Both the position numbers and the translations under genes were made by a program. A stretch of 64,000 nt of DNA from Alphaproteobacteria bacterium. Lineage in GTDB: Bacteria > Myxococcota_A > UBA796 > GCA-2862545. Location: contig JACKEP010000011.1 of assembly GCA_020632915.1 (NCBI GenBank), positions 62,001 to 126,000 of the forward strand, written 5' to 3'. Positions 33,321 to 41,599 of the stretch are shown here, piece after piece; the stretch's first letter is position 1, and each line of letters starts with the position of its first letter. The notes below the pieces were generated by a model, which saw nothing but the letters and a program-made list of their open reading frames with translations, had not been told where the DNA came from and did not search any database.

Positions 33321-34199
33321 GTGAGCCCGGGAGCCACCGCCCTGCAGGGACTGCACACCGCCCTCGTCACCCCCTTCGGTGACGACGGCTCGATCGACGC
33401 CGACGCGTTCGCGCGGCTGTGCGTCCGTCAGCTCGACGCGGGCATCGACGGCCTGGTGCCGTGTGGCACCACCGGCGAGACCCCCACGCTCACCGACGAC
33501 GAGCAGGACGTGCTCCTCCGGATCACCCTGGACGTGGCGTCGGGCCGCGCACCGGTCATGGCGGGCATCGGCGACAATAGCACGCGGCGCGTGGTGGCCA
33601 ACGCCGCGCGGGTGCAGCGCCTGGGCGTCGACACCGGCCTGCTGGTGCTGCCGGCCTACAACAAGCCCAACGCCGCCGGCCTGCGCGCCCACGTGGCCGA
33701 GGTGGCCCGGGTGGGCCTGCCGCTCGTGCTCTACCACGTGCCCGGCCGCACCGGTCAGCTGGTGCCTGCGCCGCTCCTCGCCGAGCTCGCGGCCACGCCG
33801 GGGGTGGTCGGGATCAAGGAGGCCACGGGCGACCTGCGCTACGGCACGGCGCTCATGGCGCGCACCGACGTGCCGGTGCTCTCCGGCGACGACTTCAGCT
33901 TCCTCGGGTTGATGGCCCAGGGCGCCGTCGGCTGCATCTCGGTGGTCACCAACGTCGATCCGGCGGGCACCGTCGACGTGCTCCGCCACCACCGCGCTGG
34001 CGACGACGCCCGTGCCGCCGCGGCGCTGCGCCGTCTGTGGCCGCTGCTCGAGTTCCTGTTCGCCGACTCCAACCCGGTGCCGTGCAAGGCGGCGGTCGCG
34101 GCGCTGGGCCTGTGCGGGCCGGCGATGCGCCTGCCGCTGGCGCCGTGGGACGGGGCGAGCCCCCGCCCGCTCCTCGCCGACCTCGGGCTGCTCGGGTGA
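33321..34199 (+). CDS. dapA: 4-hydroxy-tetrahydrodipicolinate synthase
   Basis: 292 residues, the normal length of DapA, which condenses pyruvate with aspartate semialdehyde in lysine and diaminopimelate synthesis. TIM-barrel marks: LHTALVTPFGDDGSID, the GTTGETPTL signature, the catalytic tyrosine in LVLYHVPGRT, and the Schiff-base lysine in VVGIKEATGD. GTG 33321 follows GAGGTG. The stop overlaps the dapB start by four bases (GTGA). The second step of the pathway is therefore coupled to the first. Confidence 0.95.
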   Translation: MSPGATALQGLHTALVTPFGDDGSIDADAFARLCVRQLDAGIDGLVPCGTTGETPTLTDDEQDVLLRITLDVASGRAPVMAGIGDNSTRRVVANAARVQRLGVDTGLLVLPAYNKPNAAGLRAHVAEVARVGLPLVLYHVPGRTGQLVPAPLLAELAATPGVVGIKEATGDLRYGTALMARTDVPVLSGDDFSFLGLMAQGAVGCISVVTNVDPAGTVDVLRHHRAGDDARAAAALRRLWPLLEFLFADSNPVPCKAAVAALGLCGPAMRLPLAPWDGASPRPLLADLGLLG

Positions 34200-34990
34200 T
34201 CCGCCTCGCCGTCGTCGGGGCCACGGGCCGGCTCGGACGCCGGGTGGTGGCGCTGGCGGCCGAGGACGCCGACGTGACCGTCGTCGCCGCCGTGGCGAGG
34301 CCCGGCCACGCCGCGCTGGGGGCCGACGTCGGTGGGCTCGCCGGCTGCGGGCCGCTCGGCGTCGCCGTGGCTGCGCTGGGGCCCGGATGCCTGGCCGACG
34401 CCGAGGTGGTGGTCGACGTGTCGCTGCCCGAGGCGCTGCCGGCGGTGGTCCCCGAGCTCAAGGGCCGCGCGCTCGTCTGCGGGGTCACGGGCGGCGGGGC
34501 GCCGCACGCCGCGCTCCTCGACACCGCCGCCCGCACCAGCCCCGTGCTGGAGGTCGCCAACTTCGCGATGGGCGTGCACGTGCTGGCCGACCTCGTCGCC
34601 CGCGCCGCGGCGGCGTTGCCCGACTACGACGTGGAGATCGTCGAGGCGCACCACCGCCACAAGGTGGACGCACCCAGCGGCACGGCGCGCCTGCTCGGGC
34701 AGGCGGTGGCGTCGGCGCGCGGCCAGGTGCTCGACGACGTGGTGGTGCACGGGCGTCACGGCACGACCGACGCCCGGGGCCCGGGGATCGGCATGCACGC
34801 GCTGCGGCTGGGCGACGTCGTCGGGGAGCACACCGTGTGGTTGGCCGGCACCGGTGAGCGCCTGCTGCTCGGCCACGTCGCCACGTCCCGCGACACCTTC
34901 GCTGCCGGGGCGCTGCGGTGTGCGCGGTGGTTGTGCGGGCGCACGCCGGGCCGCCACGACGTCCGCGACGTGCTGGGCACTTCGGGGTAG
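34196..34990 (+). CDS. dapB: 4-hydroxy-tetrahydrodipicolinate reductase
   Basis: 264 residues. It reduces the DapA product with NAD(P)H. The dinucleotide loop is VVGATGRLGRRVV at residues 6-18; the catalytic block is IVEAHHRHKVDAPSGTA, with the paired histidines and the lysine; VANFAMGVHVLADL and HGRHGTTDARGPGIGMHALR are further family blocks. GTG 34196 overlaps the dapA stop. No riboswitch is seen upstream of the pair. Confidence 0.95.
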   Translation: MIRLAVVGATGRLGRRVVALAAEDADVTVVAAVARPGHAALGADVGGLAGCGPLGVAVAALGPGCLADAEVVVDVSLPEALPAVVPELKGRALVCGVTGGGAPHAALLDTAARTSPVLEVANFAMGVHVLADLVARAAAALPDYDVEIVEAHHRHKVDAPSGTARLLGQAVASARGQVLDDVVVHGRHGTTDARGPGIGMHALRLGDVVGEHTVWLAGTGERLLLGHVATSRDTFAAGALRCARWLCGRTPGRHDVRDVLGTSG

Positions 34991-35032
34991 AACGCGACGA
35001 CGGCGTCCGGGAGCGGTCGCCGGGAGGCACGC

Positions 35033-35305
35033 ATGCGAGTCCACGTCCTGCTCACCGCCGTCGCCGTGCTGGCGGGTGGCTGCGACAACGCCTGCCAGGC
35101 GATGTGCCAGAACATGGCCGACTTCGGCAACGAGGAGTGCGGCAACAGCTTCACCGAGGTCGACGTCGAGGCGTGCGTGTCGGCGTTCTCGGATCCGTCG
35201 GGCGACGAGCTGGCCACGTGCCGCGACTACGCGTCGCCTGCGGCGCTGCGCCGCGAGTGGAGCTGCGACGACCTCAACCTGTACCGCGACCTCGGCGGGC
35301 TGTAG
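35033..35305 (+). CDS. Small Cys-rich lipoprotein
   Basis: 90 residues. MRVHVLLTAVAVLAGGC is a lipoprotein signal peptide with the lipid-modified Cys at 17. The mature part has the clustered pairs CDNACQAMC and CGNSF, then a cysteine in each of VEACVSAF, ATCRDY and WSCDD, so disulfides in the periplasm are likely. Two lipoproteins nearby (37080-37670 and 39214-39957) share a Cys-rich segment directly after the lipobox, so the three may form a local family. No known domain. ATG 35033 is 42 bases after dapB. Confidence 0.75.
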   Translation: MRVHVLLTAVAVLAGGCDNACQAMCQNMADFGNEECGNSFTEVDVEACVSAFSDPSGDELATCRDYASPAALRREWSCDDLNLYRDLGGL

Positions 35306-35344
35306 GCGCGGCCGATTGGCGCGGGTGGCGCTCGTCGACGGGCG

Positions 35345-35374
35345 TTGACGACGCGCGGCTTCGTCGCGTACCTA
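35345..35374 (+). promoter_or_regulatory. Candidate promoter of the pseudokinase gene
   Basis: TTGACG (35345-35350) and TACCTA (35369-35374), 18 bases apart, lie 36 to 65 bases before the CTG start at 35410. The -35 match is good; the -10 match is modest. Confidence 0.4.
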
Positions 35375-35409
35375 CGACGTCGAGACGGGACGCGGGCACG
35401 GGAGGAGCG

Positions 35410-36978
35410 CTGGAGCCGTTCGAGACCCAGGCCTGCGGGCGCTACGAGCTGGTGGACCGCGTCGGCGTCGACGGCGACGTCGAGGTCTTCCTTGCCCGGG
35501 TGCCGGAGCGTGGCGCGGCGTTCGTCACCCTCTACCGGGTGCCTGCGCCGCCAGCGGACCGCCTCGCCGCCGTGCTGGCCGCCCTCCGGGATCACGTCGC
35601 CTTCGCCCATCCCCACCTGGAGCACGTCGTCGACGTCGAGCGGGTGGGCATCCACCTGATCGTGGTGGCCGAGACCGTGGACGGTCGCAGCCTCCACGAG
35701 ATCCTCGACGGCCTGCGGGCGCGGGGCACGCGCATGCCCACGGCGCTGGCGGCCTACACCCTGGTGCAGGCGTGCCGAGGGGTCCACCACCTCCACCGGC
35801 GCCGCGGCGAGGATGGCGCGCCGCTCGACCTCGTCCACGGCGACCTCGGGCCCCACGCGATCGTGGTGGGCGTGCGGGGCGACGTCGTGGTCCGAGGCGG
35901 CGCGCTGGCCGCCGTCCGTCGCGCGCTGCGCGCGAACGTGCCCGACGCGCATGTTCCCTACCAGCCACCCGAGGCGCTGCCGACCGTGCCACCCACCGCG
36001 GCCGGCGACGTGTACGGCCTCGGCACTGTGCTGTTCGAGGCGCTGTCCGGCGCGTCGCTCGCCGAGGAGCTGGCGCGGGCGGACGGTGCCCGCGACGCGC
36101 TCCCGGCCGCCGGTCAGCTCAACCCCGCGCTGCCGCCGGCGCTGCAGGCCGTGGTGCACCAGGCGATGGCTGTCGACGTCGACGCTCGGTTCGCGTCGGC
36201 CCGCGCGCTGGGGGAGGAGCTGCGGTGGGCGGCGCTCGCGGGCCAGGACGACGCCCAGCTCGCCGACGCCCTCGGGGTGTGGGTGCGTACCCAGCTCGCC
36301 GACGAGCTCGCGGCGGCCCGCGCGCGGCTGACCGACACGCTCACCCGGGTGGCGGCGGCCGAGGCGGCCGAGGTCGCTGAGCTGGCCGAGGCGCGGGTCC
36401 GCCAGGCGCGCCGGGGGCGGATGATGGGCATGGTCCTCATCGGCGGGCTGGCGGCGATGGCGGCGGCGGGGGTGGCCGTGTCGTGGATGGCGATCGAGCA
36501 CGCGCCGCCAGCGGTCGACGTCGCCACCACCGGTGCCATCGAGGTGTCGGTGCATCCGGCGGCCGCGATCTACCTCGACGGGCGCGCGCAGGGGCAGGGG
36601 GAGCAGGTGCGCCTGCCCGACGTGCTCCCCGGGGCCTACACGCTCGGGCTGGAGGCCAAGGGCCACGTCCCGTGGTCGCGCCAGGTCGTCGTCACCCGGG
36701 GCGGTGTCACCCGCGTGCAGGCCACGCTCGACGTGCAGGAGGAGATCCCGCCCGTCACCCTGGCGTTCGAGAGTCGACCGCTGGGGGCCGACGTGCTCCT
36801 CGACGGTCGCTTCGTCGGGCGCACACCCACGCGCGTGGTGCTCGACACCTCGCCCGCGTCGATGGTGGTCACGTTCAAGCGGGTCGGCTTCGCCAACGAG
36901 ACCCGCACGGTGTCTGGCCTCAAGCCCGGCGCACGACGCTCGGTCAGCGTGGTGATGGCGCCGCCCGGGGCGCGCTGA
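35410..36978 (+). CDS. Membrane pseudokinase with PEGA domains
   Basis: 522 residues if it starts at CTG 35410; a GGAGGAG site ends three bases before it, and no ATG, GTG or TTG in this frame fits. Residues 10-290 follow the serine/threonine kinase fold (YELVDRVGVDGDVEVFLARV, then TAAGDVYGLGTVLFEALSG), but the catalytic residues are missing: the ATP-binding lysine region is FVTLYRV, HRDLKPxN is HGDLGPHA, and DFG is replaced by RGG. A coiled region and one membrane helix (MGMVLIGGLAAMAAAGVAVSW, roughly 335-355) are followed by two PEGA domains facing the envelope, with PEGA-type EVSVHPAAAIYLDG and PLGADVLLDGRFVG. Probably a signalling scaffold. Confidence 0.78.
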   Translation: MEPFETQACGRYELVDRVGVDGDVEVFLARVPERGAAFVTLYRVPAPPADRLAAVLAALRDHVAFAHPHLEHVVDVERVGIHLIVVAETVDGRSLHEILDGLRARGTRMPTALAAYTLVQACRGVHHLHRRRGEDGAPLDLVHGDLGPHAIVVGVRGDVVVRGGALAAVRRALRANVPDAHVPYQPPEALPTVPPTAAGDVYGLGTVLFEALSGASLAEELARADGARDALPAAGQLNPALPPALQAVVHQAMAVDVDARFASARALGEELRWAALAGQDDAQLADALGVWVRTQLADELAAARARLTDTLTRVAAAEAAEVAELAEARVRQARRGRMMGMVLIGGLAAMAAAGVAVSWMAIEHAPPAVDVATTGAIEVSVHPAAAIYLDGRAQGQGEQVRLPDVLPGAYTLGLEAKGHVPWSRQVVVTRGGVTRVQATLDVQEEIPPVTLAFESRPLGADVLLDGRFVGRTPTRVVLDTSPASMVVTFKRVGFANETRTVSGLKPGARRSVSVVMAPPGAR

Positions 36979-37079
36979 GGCGGCGCGGGCGGAGCACGTG
37001 GGAGGGGGCTGCGCCTGTCGCGGACGACCTGGCGGGGTATGCACCACGGGTCCGGCACGTGCCGGGCGGGAGGTGTGGG

Positions 37080-37670
37080 CTGCGCAGCGTGACCCTCGGC
37101 GTGCTCCTGGTGGCGGCCACGGCCAGCGCCTGCGGGCGCCCCTGCGACGCGGATGCGTGTGCCCCGGTGTGCGCCGCGATCGAGGCGGAGCGGGAGGCCC
37201 AGGTGCCCGAGGGCGGCGATCTCCTCACCGCCTACGAGCTGTCGATCCTCGACCAGGAGCTCTGGTCCTACCGCCGCGGCATCCGACCCTCGAAGGACCG
37301 GGCGATCGGACTGTGCAAGGGCGTCGACCGGTGCGACGAGCCGCTGGTGGCGCCGCTGCCCGAGGTGCTGCCCGCGGGCGACTACGTGGCGGTCGGCAGC
37401 CTCGACGTGCCCGAGCTCGGCACGTTCGAGGTCACCTACGTGTTCGACTGCGTGCACCGCAAGCCCGACGAGCCGCCGATCACCCGGCGGACGTTGACGC
37501 TCGGACCCTACCCGGAGCTTCGCACGGTCGACCTCGGCGTCCTCCAGAAGCTCCACTTCCGGCCGGCGCCCGAGGGGGAGCCGCCGCTGGAGTGCTCAGT
37601 GCAGCTGAACCTGCCGGGGGACGAGGTCTGGGTGGTGCCCCAGTCGTTCAACGTCGCGGGGCGCCTGTAG
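37080..37670 (+). CDS. Cys-rich lipoprotein of a local family
   Basis: 196 residues from CTG 37080, with GGGAGG six bases upstream. The CTG start gives a positively charged signal peptide (LRSVTLGVLLVAATASAC), while GTG 37089, 15 bases from the site, would leave it without charge. The lipid Cys is followed by GRPCDADACAPVC, closely like GQRTCDAAACAEPC in the lipoprotein at 39214-39957; both then share a YE-type helix and an IGLC/IELC Cys before VDRCDE or TDRCEA. The rest is beta-rich (GTFEVTYVFDC). Function unknown. Its 3' end overlaps the convergent TPR gene by 23 bases. Confidence 0.75.
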   Translation: MRSVTLGVLLVAATASACGRPCDADACAPVCAAIEAEREAQVPEGGDLLTAYELSILDQELWSYRRGIRPSKDRAIGLCKGVDRCDEPLVAPLPEVLPAGDYVAVGSLDVPELGTFEVTYVFDCVHRKPDEPPITRRTLTLGPYPELRTVDLGVLQKLHFRPAPEGEPPLECSVQLNLPGDEVWVVPQSFNVAGRL

Positions 37671-39135
37671 GGTTGGCCTCGGCAGGGACGGCCTCGGCCT
37701 GCGCGGCCTGGCGGCGCAGGGCCTTGGCGGTCTCGGCGAACGCGGGCTTGCCGGTCTGGGTGGCCGCGCGGTCGAACAGGTCCGCGGCGTCGCGCAGGTG
37801 ACCGGCGTCGCGCGCGGCGGCGGCGGCGGCGAGCGTGACGCGCGGATCGGGCATGCGCTCGAGCGCGGCGCGACCGGCCTGCCAGGCGCCTTCGCGGTCG
37901 CCGAGCTGGACCAGGTAGCCCATGCGCAGCAGCACGAGCTGCAGGTCGTACGGGAAGCGCTTCTCTCCGGCGGCGGCGGCGGCGGCGGCACCGGGCACGT
38001 CGCCCGCCTTGCCCAGCGCCAGGGCGTGGGCGCGGGTGAGCGTGGGGTCGTAGGGGCGGTGCGCGAGCACGGTGCCCAGGAGCGTGGCCGCGCGCGCGGG
38101 GTCGCGGCCCTGCAGCAGCATGCCGAGCGCGGCGGTGGCCTCGTCGTTGTCGGGGTCGAGGGCCAGGGCGCGCTCGAGATCGGCCTGGGCGGCCGTGGGG
38201 TCGCGCGGGGCCAACACCCCGGCCCGCGCCATCCACGTCAGCGGCGTGCGCGGGTAGCGCGCGATGAGGCCGTCGTAGGCCGTGCGGGCGCCGGCGGCGT
38301 CGGTGGCCTCGAGGGCGCGTGCGTCGACCAGCGCACGGTAGCCCGCGACGTCGAGCGTGCCGGCGGCCATCGAGGTGGCGAACATGCGGGCGAGGATGGC
38401 GCCGCTGTGCAGCGGGTCCAGGCGCAGCGCGGTGTCGGCCTCCCGGGCTGCGGCTGCGGCCTGACCGGTGCCGAGCAGGTACTCGGCGCGTGCGGCGTGC
38501 ACCCGCGCGTCCTGGCCCGCCTGCCGGACGGCCTCGTCGAGCGTGGCGCCGGCGTTCGCCGGGTCGTAGGCGGCGCGGGCGAGCCATGCCTCGGCGAGCG
38601 TGGGCACCTGCTTGCAGGCGGCCTGGGCGACCTGCAGGGCGGTGGGGCGATCCCCGCCGGCCACGGCGGAGGCCAGCAGGCCGGCCCACGCTTCGGCGAG
38701 CGTGGCGTCGAGCTTCAGCGCGCGCTGGTAGAGCTCCGCCGCCTCGCGCCAGGCACCGCGGGCGCGGGCCAGGGCGCCGAGCCCCATGTAGGCGCGGGCG
38801 TGGTCGGGGTCCAGACGCAGCGCGCGCTCGTAGGCTGCGGTGCTGTCGGCGATCGAGGTGGCGGCGCGGCCTACCAGGTAGTGGACGTCGGGGTCGTCGG
38901 GGGCGGTGCGGGCGCGCTCCGCCAGGACGCGCTGGGGCTCGTCCGGCAGGCCCACCGACAGCAGCAGGTCGATCCACTGCTCCTGGAGCGCCACGTCGGC
39001 CGGGTGACCGCGCGCCTCGCGGCGTGCGGTCTCGATGGCCTCGGCCACCTTCCCCGCGCTCAGCAGGTCGTCGACCCTGCCCGCATGGGCGAGGGGAGCG
39101 ACGAGCAGCAGCAGGCCGAGGAGCAGGCGGTGCAT
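37648..39135 (-). CDS. TPR-repeat periplasmic protein
   Basis: 495 residues: signal peptide MHRLLLGLLLLVAPLAHA, then many tetratricopeptide repeats, for example AAYERALRLDPDHARAYMGL, AELYQRALKLDATLAEAWAG and DLERALALDPDNDEATAALG, with an alanine-rich helical background. The protein lacks enzymatic motifs, so it is probably a protein-binding scaffold. No strong ribosome site precedes ATG 39135; a GTGTTAC -10-like element lies about 25 bases upstream. The last 23 bases run under the convergent lipoprotein gene. Confidence 0.85.
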   Translation of the reverse strand: MHRLLLGLLLLVAPLAHAGRVDDLLSAGKVAEAIETARREARGHPADVALQEQWIDLLLSVGLPDEPQRVLAERARTAPDDPDVHYLVGRAATSIADSTAAYERALRLDPDHARAYMGLGALARARGAWREAAELYQRALKLDATLAEAWAGLLASAVAGGDRPTALQVAQAACKQVPTLAEAWLARAAYDPANAGATLDEAVRQAGQDARVHAARAEYLLGTGQAAAAAREADTALRLDPLHSGAILARMFATSMAAGTLDVAGYRALVDARALEATDAAGARTAYDGLIARYPRTPLTWMARAGVLAPRDPTAAQADLERALALDPDNDEATAALGMLLQGRDPARAATLLGTVLAHRPYDPTLTRAHALALGKAGDVPGAAAAAAAGEKRFPYDLQLVLLRMGYLVQLGDREGAWQAGRAALERMPDPRVTLAAAAAARDAGHLRDAADLFDRAATQTGKPAFAETAKALRRQAAQAEAVPAEANPTGAPRR

Positions 39136-39213
39136 GGGTCTTCGGGGAGGTCGCGCGGGTAACACGCCGGCGGTCGTGGTCGTTCCCGGCCGTGGCGCGG
39201 GCCGGGTGCGGCG

Positions 39214-39957
39214 TCAGGGGGCCGGTGACGGCGGCGTCGCCTCGCCGTCGGGTGCGGGCGCGCCGTCGTCGAGCGCGGGCGCGCCGTCGTCGGGCGCGGG
39301 CGCGCCGTCGTCGGGCGCGGGCGCGCCGTCGTCGGTCGGAGGCGCGGGCACCTGCGGCGGTGGATCGCGGCGGGGGAGGCGGTAGGTGCCCTCGGCGCTC
39401 GTCGTCCGACCGTCGGGACCCGAGAACGTGACCCGCCAGGCGCAGGTGCGCGCCTCGTCACCGGGGCTGACCACCGTCAGCAGCCGCACCGTGCCCCCGC
39501 CGGGCGCCAGGAAGGCCTCGCCCTCGGGATCGACCCGCTGGCGCACGATCGTGCGGTGGCCGTCGTCGTCGACCACCTCGACGGTGCACCGTTCCGCGGC
39601 CTTCACCGTCCAGTCGTTGGGGTGGGCCAGCGCCGTCAGCGTGTAGGGGATCTCCAGGTGGTAGGTGCCGGGCGCGAGCGGCGCCTTGTCGCCGCCGGCG
39701 AAGGCCTCGCACCGGTCGGTGCCGGCACACAGCTCGATGCCGGGGCTGGCGGCCTGGGCGCCCTGACGGATCGCGGCGAGGTGCGGGCCGAGGGCAGCGG
39801 CCTCGTAGGGCGTCAGGACGTTCGCCGCGCGGCCGGACTCGGGCATCGACTGGGTGGGCACCCCTTGTTCGGCGCACGGCTCGGCGCAGGCCGCGGCGTC
39901 GCAGGTGCGCTGGCCGCAGGCGGAGAGCAGCGCAGACAGCAGGATCAGGGCGCGCAT
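39214..39957 (-). CDS. Lipoprotein with a DDGAPAP repeat tail
   Basis: 247 residues. The signal peptide MRALILLSALLSAC has the lipid Cys at 14 and is followed by GQRTCDAAACAEPC, the Cys cluster shared with the lipoprotein at 37080-37670. A beta-rich middle has TYHLEIPYTLTA and TCAWRVTFSGPDG. The C-terminus is a proline/alanine/aspartate tail with four to five DDGAPAP heptads encoded by a 21-base tandem repeat. ATG 39957 follows GGAG at good spacing. Function unknown; the tail may span the periplasm or reach peptidoglycan. Confidence 0.8.
   Translation of the reverse strand: MRALILLSALLSACGQRTCDAAACAEPCAEQGVPTQSMPESGRAANVLTPYEAAALGPHLAAIRQGAQAASPGIELCAGTDRCEAFAGGDKAPLAPGTYHLEIPYTLTALAHPNDWTVKAAERCTVEVVDDDGHRTIVRQRVDPEGEAFLAPGGGTVRLLTVVSPGDEARTCAWRVTFSGPDGRTTSAEGTYRLPRRDPPPQVPAPPTDDGAPAPDDGAPAPDDGAPALDDGAPAPDGEATPPSPAP
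39256..39339. repeat. Four 21-base tandem repeats
   Basis: Near-identical 21-base units begin at 39256, 39277, 39298 and 39319, each with the core GGGCGCGCCGTCGTCG. They encode the heptad repeat in the lipoprotein tail, and the copies differ at only a few bases, so the number may vary between strains. This is not a CRISPR array: there are no spacers. Confidence 0.8.
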
Positions 39958-40056
39958 CGTGCTCCTCGGTCCCGTCGTTCGCGGGCGCGGGCTACCTAAC
40001 CGACCCGAACGGCCGCGGGCGGCCGACGGACGCGGCGTGGGTCCGCGGAGGTCGTC

Positions 40057-40983
40057 GTGAGTCTGGCGCGTGCCACCCTGCCTGACGGCGCACCCGTCGC
40101 GCTCCCCGGCGGTCCGCCGTTTCGCGCGACCGACCTCGAAGCCCTCCGCGGGGTGTACTTCGACCTGCCGGCGGACGACCCGTGGGTGGAGGGCACCGGC
40201 GACGCCGCGCACGCCTACCTCGACAACGCCCGCGCCGCCTGGGTCGACGAGCCCGGCTACATGAACGTGCTCCACCCGTCGTCGCCGTGCTTCGAGCTCA
40301 AGGCGGTGGAGGCCGGGCTCTACCTGCACCACTGGGCGCCCTGGCTGCAGGCGCCGCGTCGCGTGCTCGACATCGGCTGCGGTGTGGGCCGGTTCACGAC
40401 CCGGCTCCTGGACCAGGGGGCCACCGTGTGGGGGGTCGACGCCGACCTGGACAGCCTGCGGCGCTGTGCGTGGCACGCGGCGGGGCGCGCCGGCCACCTC
40501 GACCTGTCGTGGTCGAGCGTCCACGCGCTGCCCGACGTCGAGGTCGACGTCGTCCTGGCCGCGGAGGTGTGGTGCTACGTCCCCGACGTCGTCGGCGCGA
40601 TCGCGCGTGCGGTCGAGCGCCTCGCGCCCGGCGGGGTGCTGCTCGCGAGCGTCGAGGCGCGGTGGGGCTGGGCGGTCGCGGCGGACGCGCCGGAGGGCGG
40701 CATCGCGCACGCGCTCGTCGGCGACGGCCTCGTCGATCTGCCGGGCGACCGCTGGGTCAAGACCTACGAAGGGGACGAGATCCGCGCGCTGCTCGCCGAC
40801 GCCGGCCTCGACGTCCAGGCCCTCATCCCCTCCCACTACGTGCTCGACGGTCCCCTCGAGCAGGTGATGCCGGGCGTGCCCGATCTCGACACGTGCCTCG
40901 ACCTCGAGGCCGCCGCTGCCGCCCACCCCGTGTGGGCGCCGCTCCACCGGATCTGGCAGGTCGCCGCGGTCAAGCCCCGCTGA
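40057..40983 (+). CDS. SAM-dependent methyltransferase, unknown substrate
   Basis: 308 residues. The class I methyltransferase core starts near residue 105: SAM loop VLDIGCGVGRFTTRLL, the acidic end VWGVDADLDSL, and motif IV DVVLAAEVWCYVPD. The 100-residue N-terminal part holds YFDLPADDPWVEGTGDAA and many aromatic residues, and a C-terminal region includes VKTYEGDEIRALLADAGL. GTG 40057 follows GGAGG by six bases. It resembles bacterial small-molecule methyltransferases without a clear match. It lies between the divergent lipoprotein and the ruv operon, 112 bases from ruvC. Confidence 0.8.
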   Translation: MSLARATLPDGAPVALPGGPPFRATDLEALRGVYFDLPADDPWVEGTGDAAHAYLDNARAAWVDEPGYMNVLHPSSPCFELKAVEAGLYLHHWAPWLQAPRRVLDIGCGVGRFTTRLLDQGATVWGVDADLDSLRRCAWHAAGRAGHLDLSWSSVHALPDVEVDVVLAAEVWCYVPDVVGAIARAVERLAPGGVLLASVEARWGWAVAADAPEGGIAHALVGDGLVDLPGDRWVKTYEGDEIRALLADAGLDVQALIPSHYVLDGPLEQVMPGVPDLDTCLDLEAAAAAHPVWAPLHRIWQVAAVKPR

Positions 40984-41095
40984 CGCGGGCGACGGGCGCA
41001 CCGGGCCGGGGCTCGCCAGCGCCGGGCGCCTCCGATACGATGCACGCCCGCCTGCACCCGACCCTCCCCCCGTCTCCCCGACACCCGGTGCGCTG

Positions 41096-41599
41096 ATGAT
41101 CGTCCTGGGCATCGATCCCGGCTCCACCGTCACCGGCTACGGCGTCGTGTCCACCGAGCGCGGGCGCTACCGCTTCGTCGACGCCGGGTGCATCAAGACC
41201 GCGTCGTCGAGCCCCATGGGCAGCCGCTTGCAGGCGATCCACGACGGCCTGGTCGCCGCGATCGGCCGGCACGCGCCCGACGCGGTCGCCATCGAGGCGA
41301 TCTTCCACCACAAGTCCGCCGAGAGCGCCCTGCGGCTCGGTCAGGCGCGCGGGGTCGCGCTGCTCGCGGCGGCCGCGTGTGGTCACGAGGCCTTCCCCTA
41401 CAACGCGATGACGGTCAAGCAGTCCGTCGGTGCGCACGGCCGAGCCGACAAGGCGTCGGTCGCGCGCATGGTCCAGGTGCTGCTCGGCGTGCGGCTCGAC
41501 CTGCCGGCCGACGCCACCGACGCGCTCGCCATCGCCATCACCCACTGCAGCCACGCCCGGTCGCGGGGCCTGGCACGTGCCGTCCAGGAGGCCCGGTGA
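41096..41599 (+). CDS. ruvC: Holliday junction endonuclease RuvC
   Basis: 167 residues, the usual size. It resolves Holliday junctions made during recombination. The catalytic acids lie in LGIDPGSTVTGYG (residues 4-16), in VAIEAIFHHKSAESALRLGQ, and at the end in DATDALAIAITH. ATG 41096; a -10-like TACGAT lies at 41036-41041. The stop overlaps the ruvA start by four bases. The three ruv genes and a DUF192 lipoprotein gene form one operon. Confidence 0.96.
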   Translation: MIVLGIDPGSTVTGYGVVSTERGRYRFVDAGCIKTASSSPMGSRLQAIHDGLVAAIGRHAPDAVAIEAIFHHKSAESALRLGQARGVALLAAAACGHEAFPYNAMTVKQSVGAHGRADKASVARMVQVLLGVRLDLPADATDALAIAITHCSHARSRGLARAVQEAR

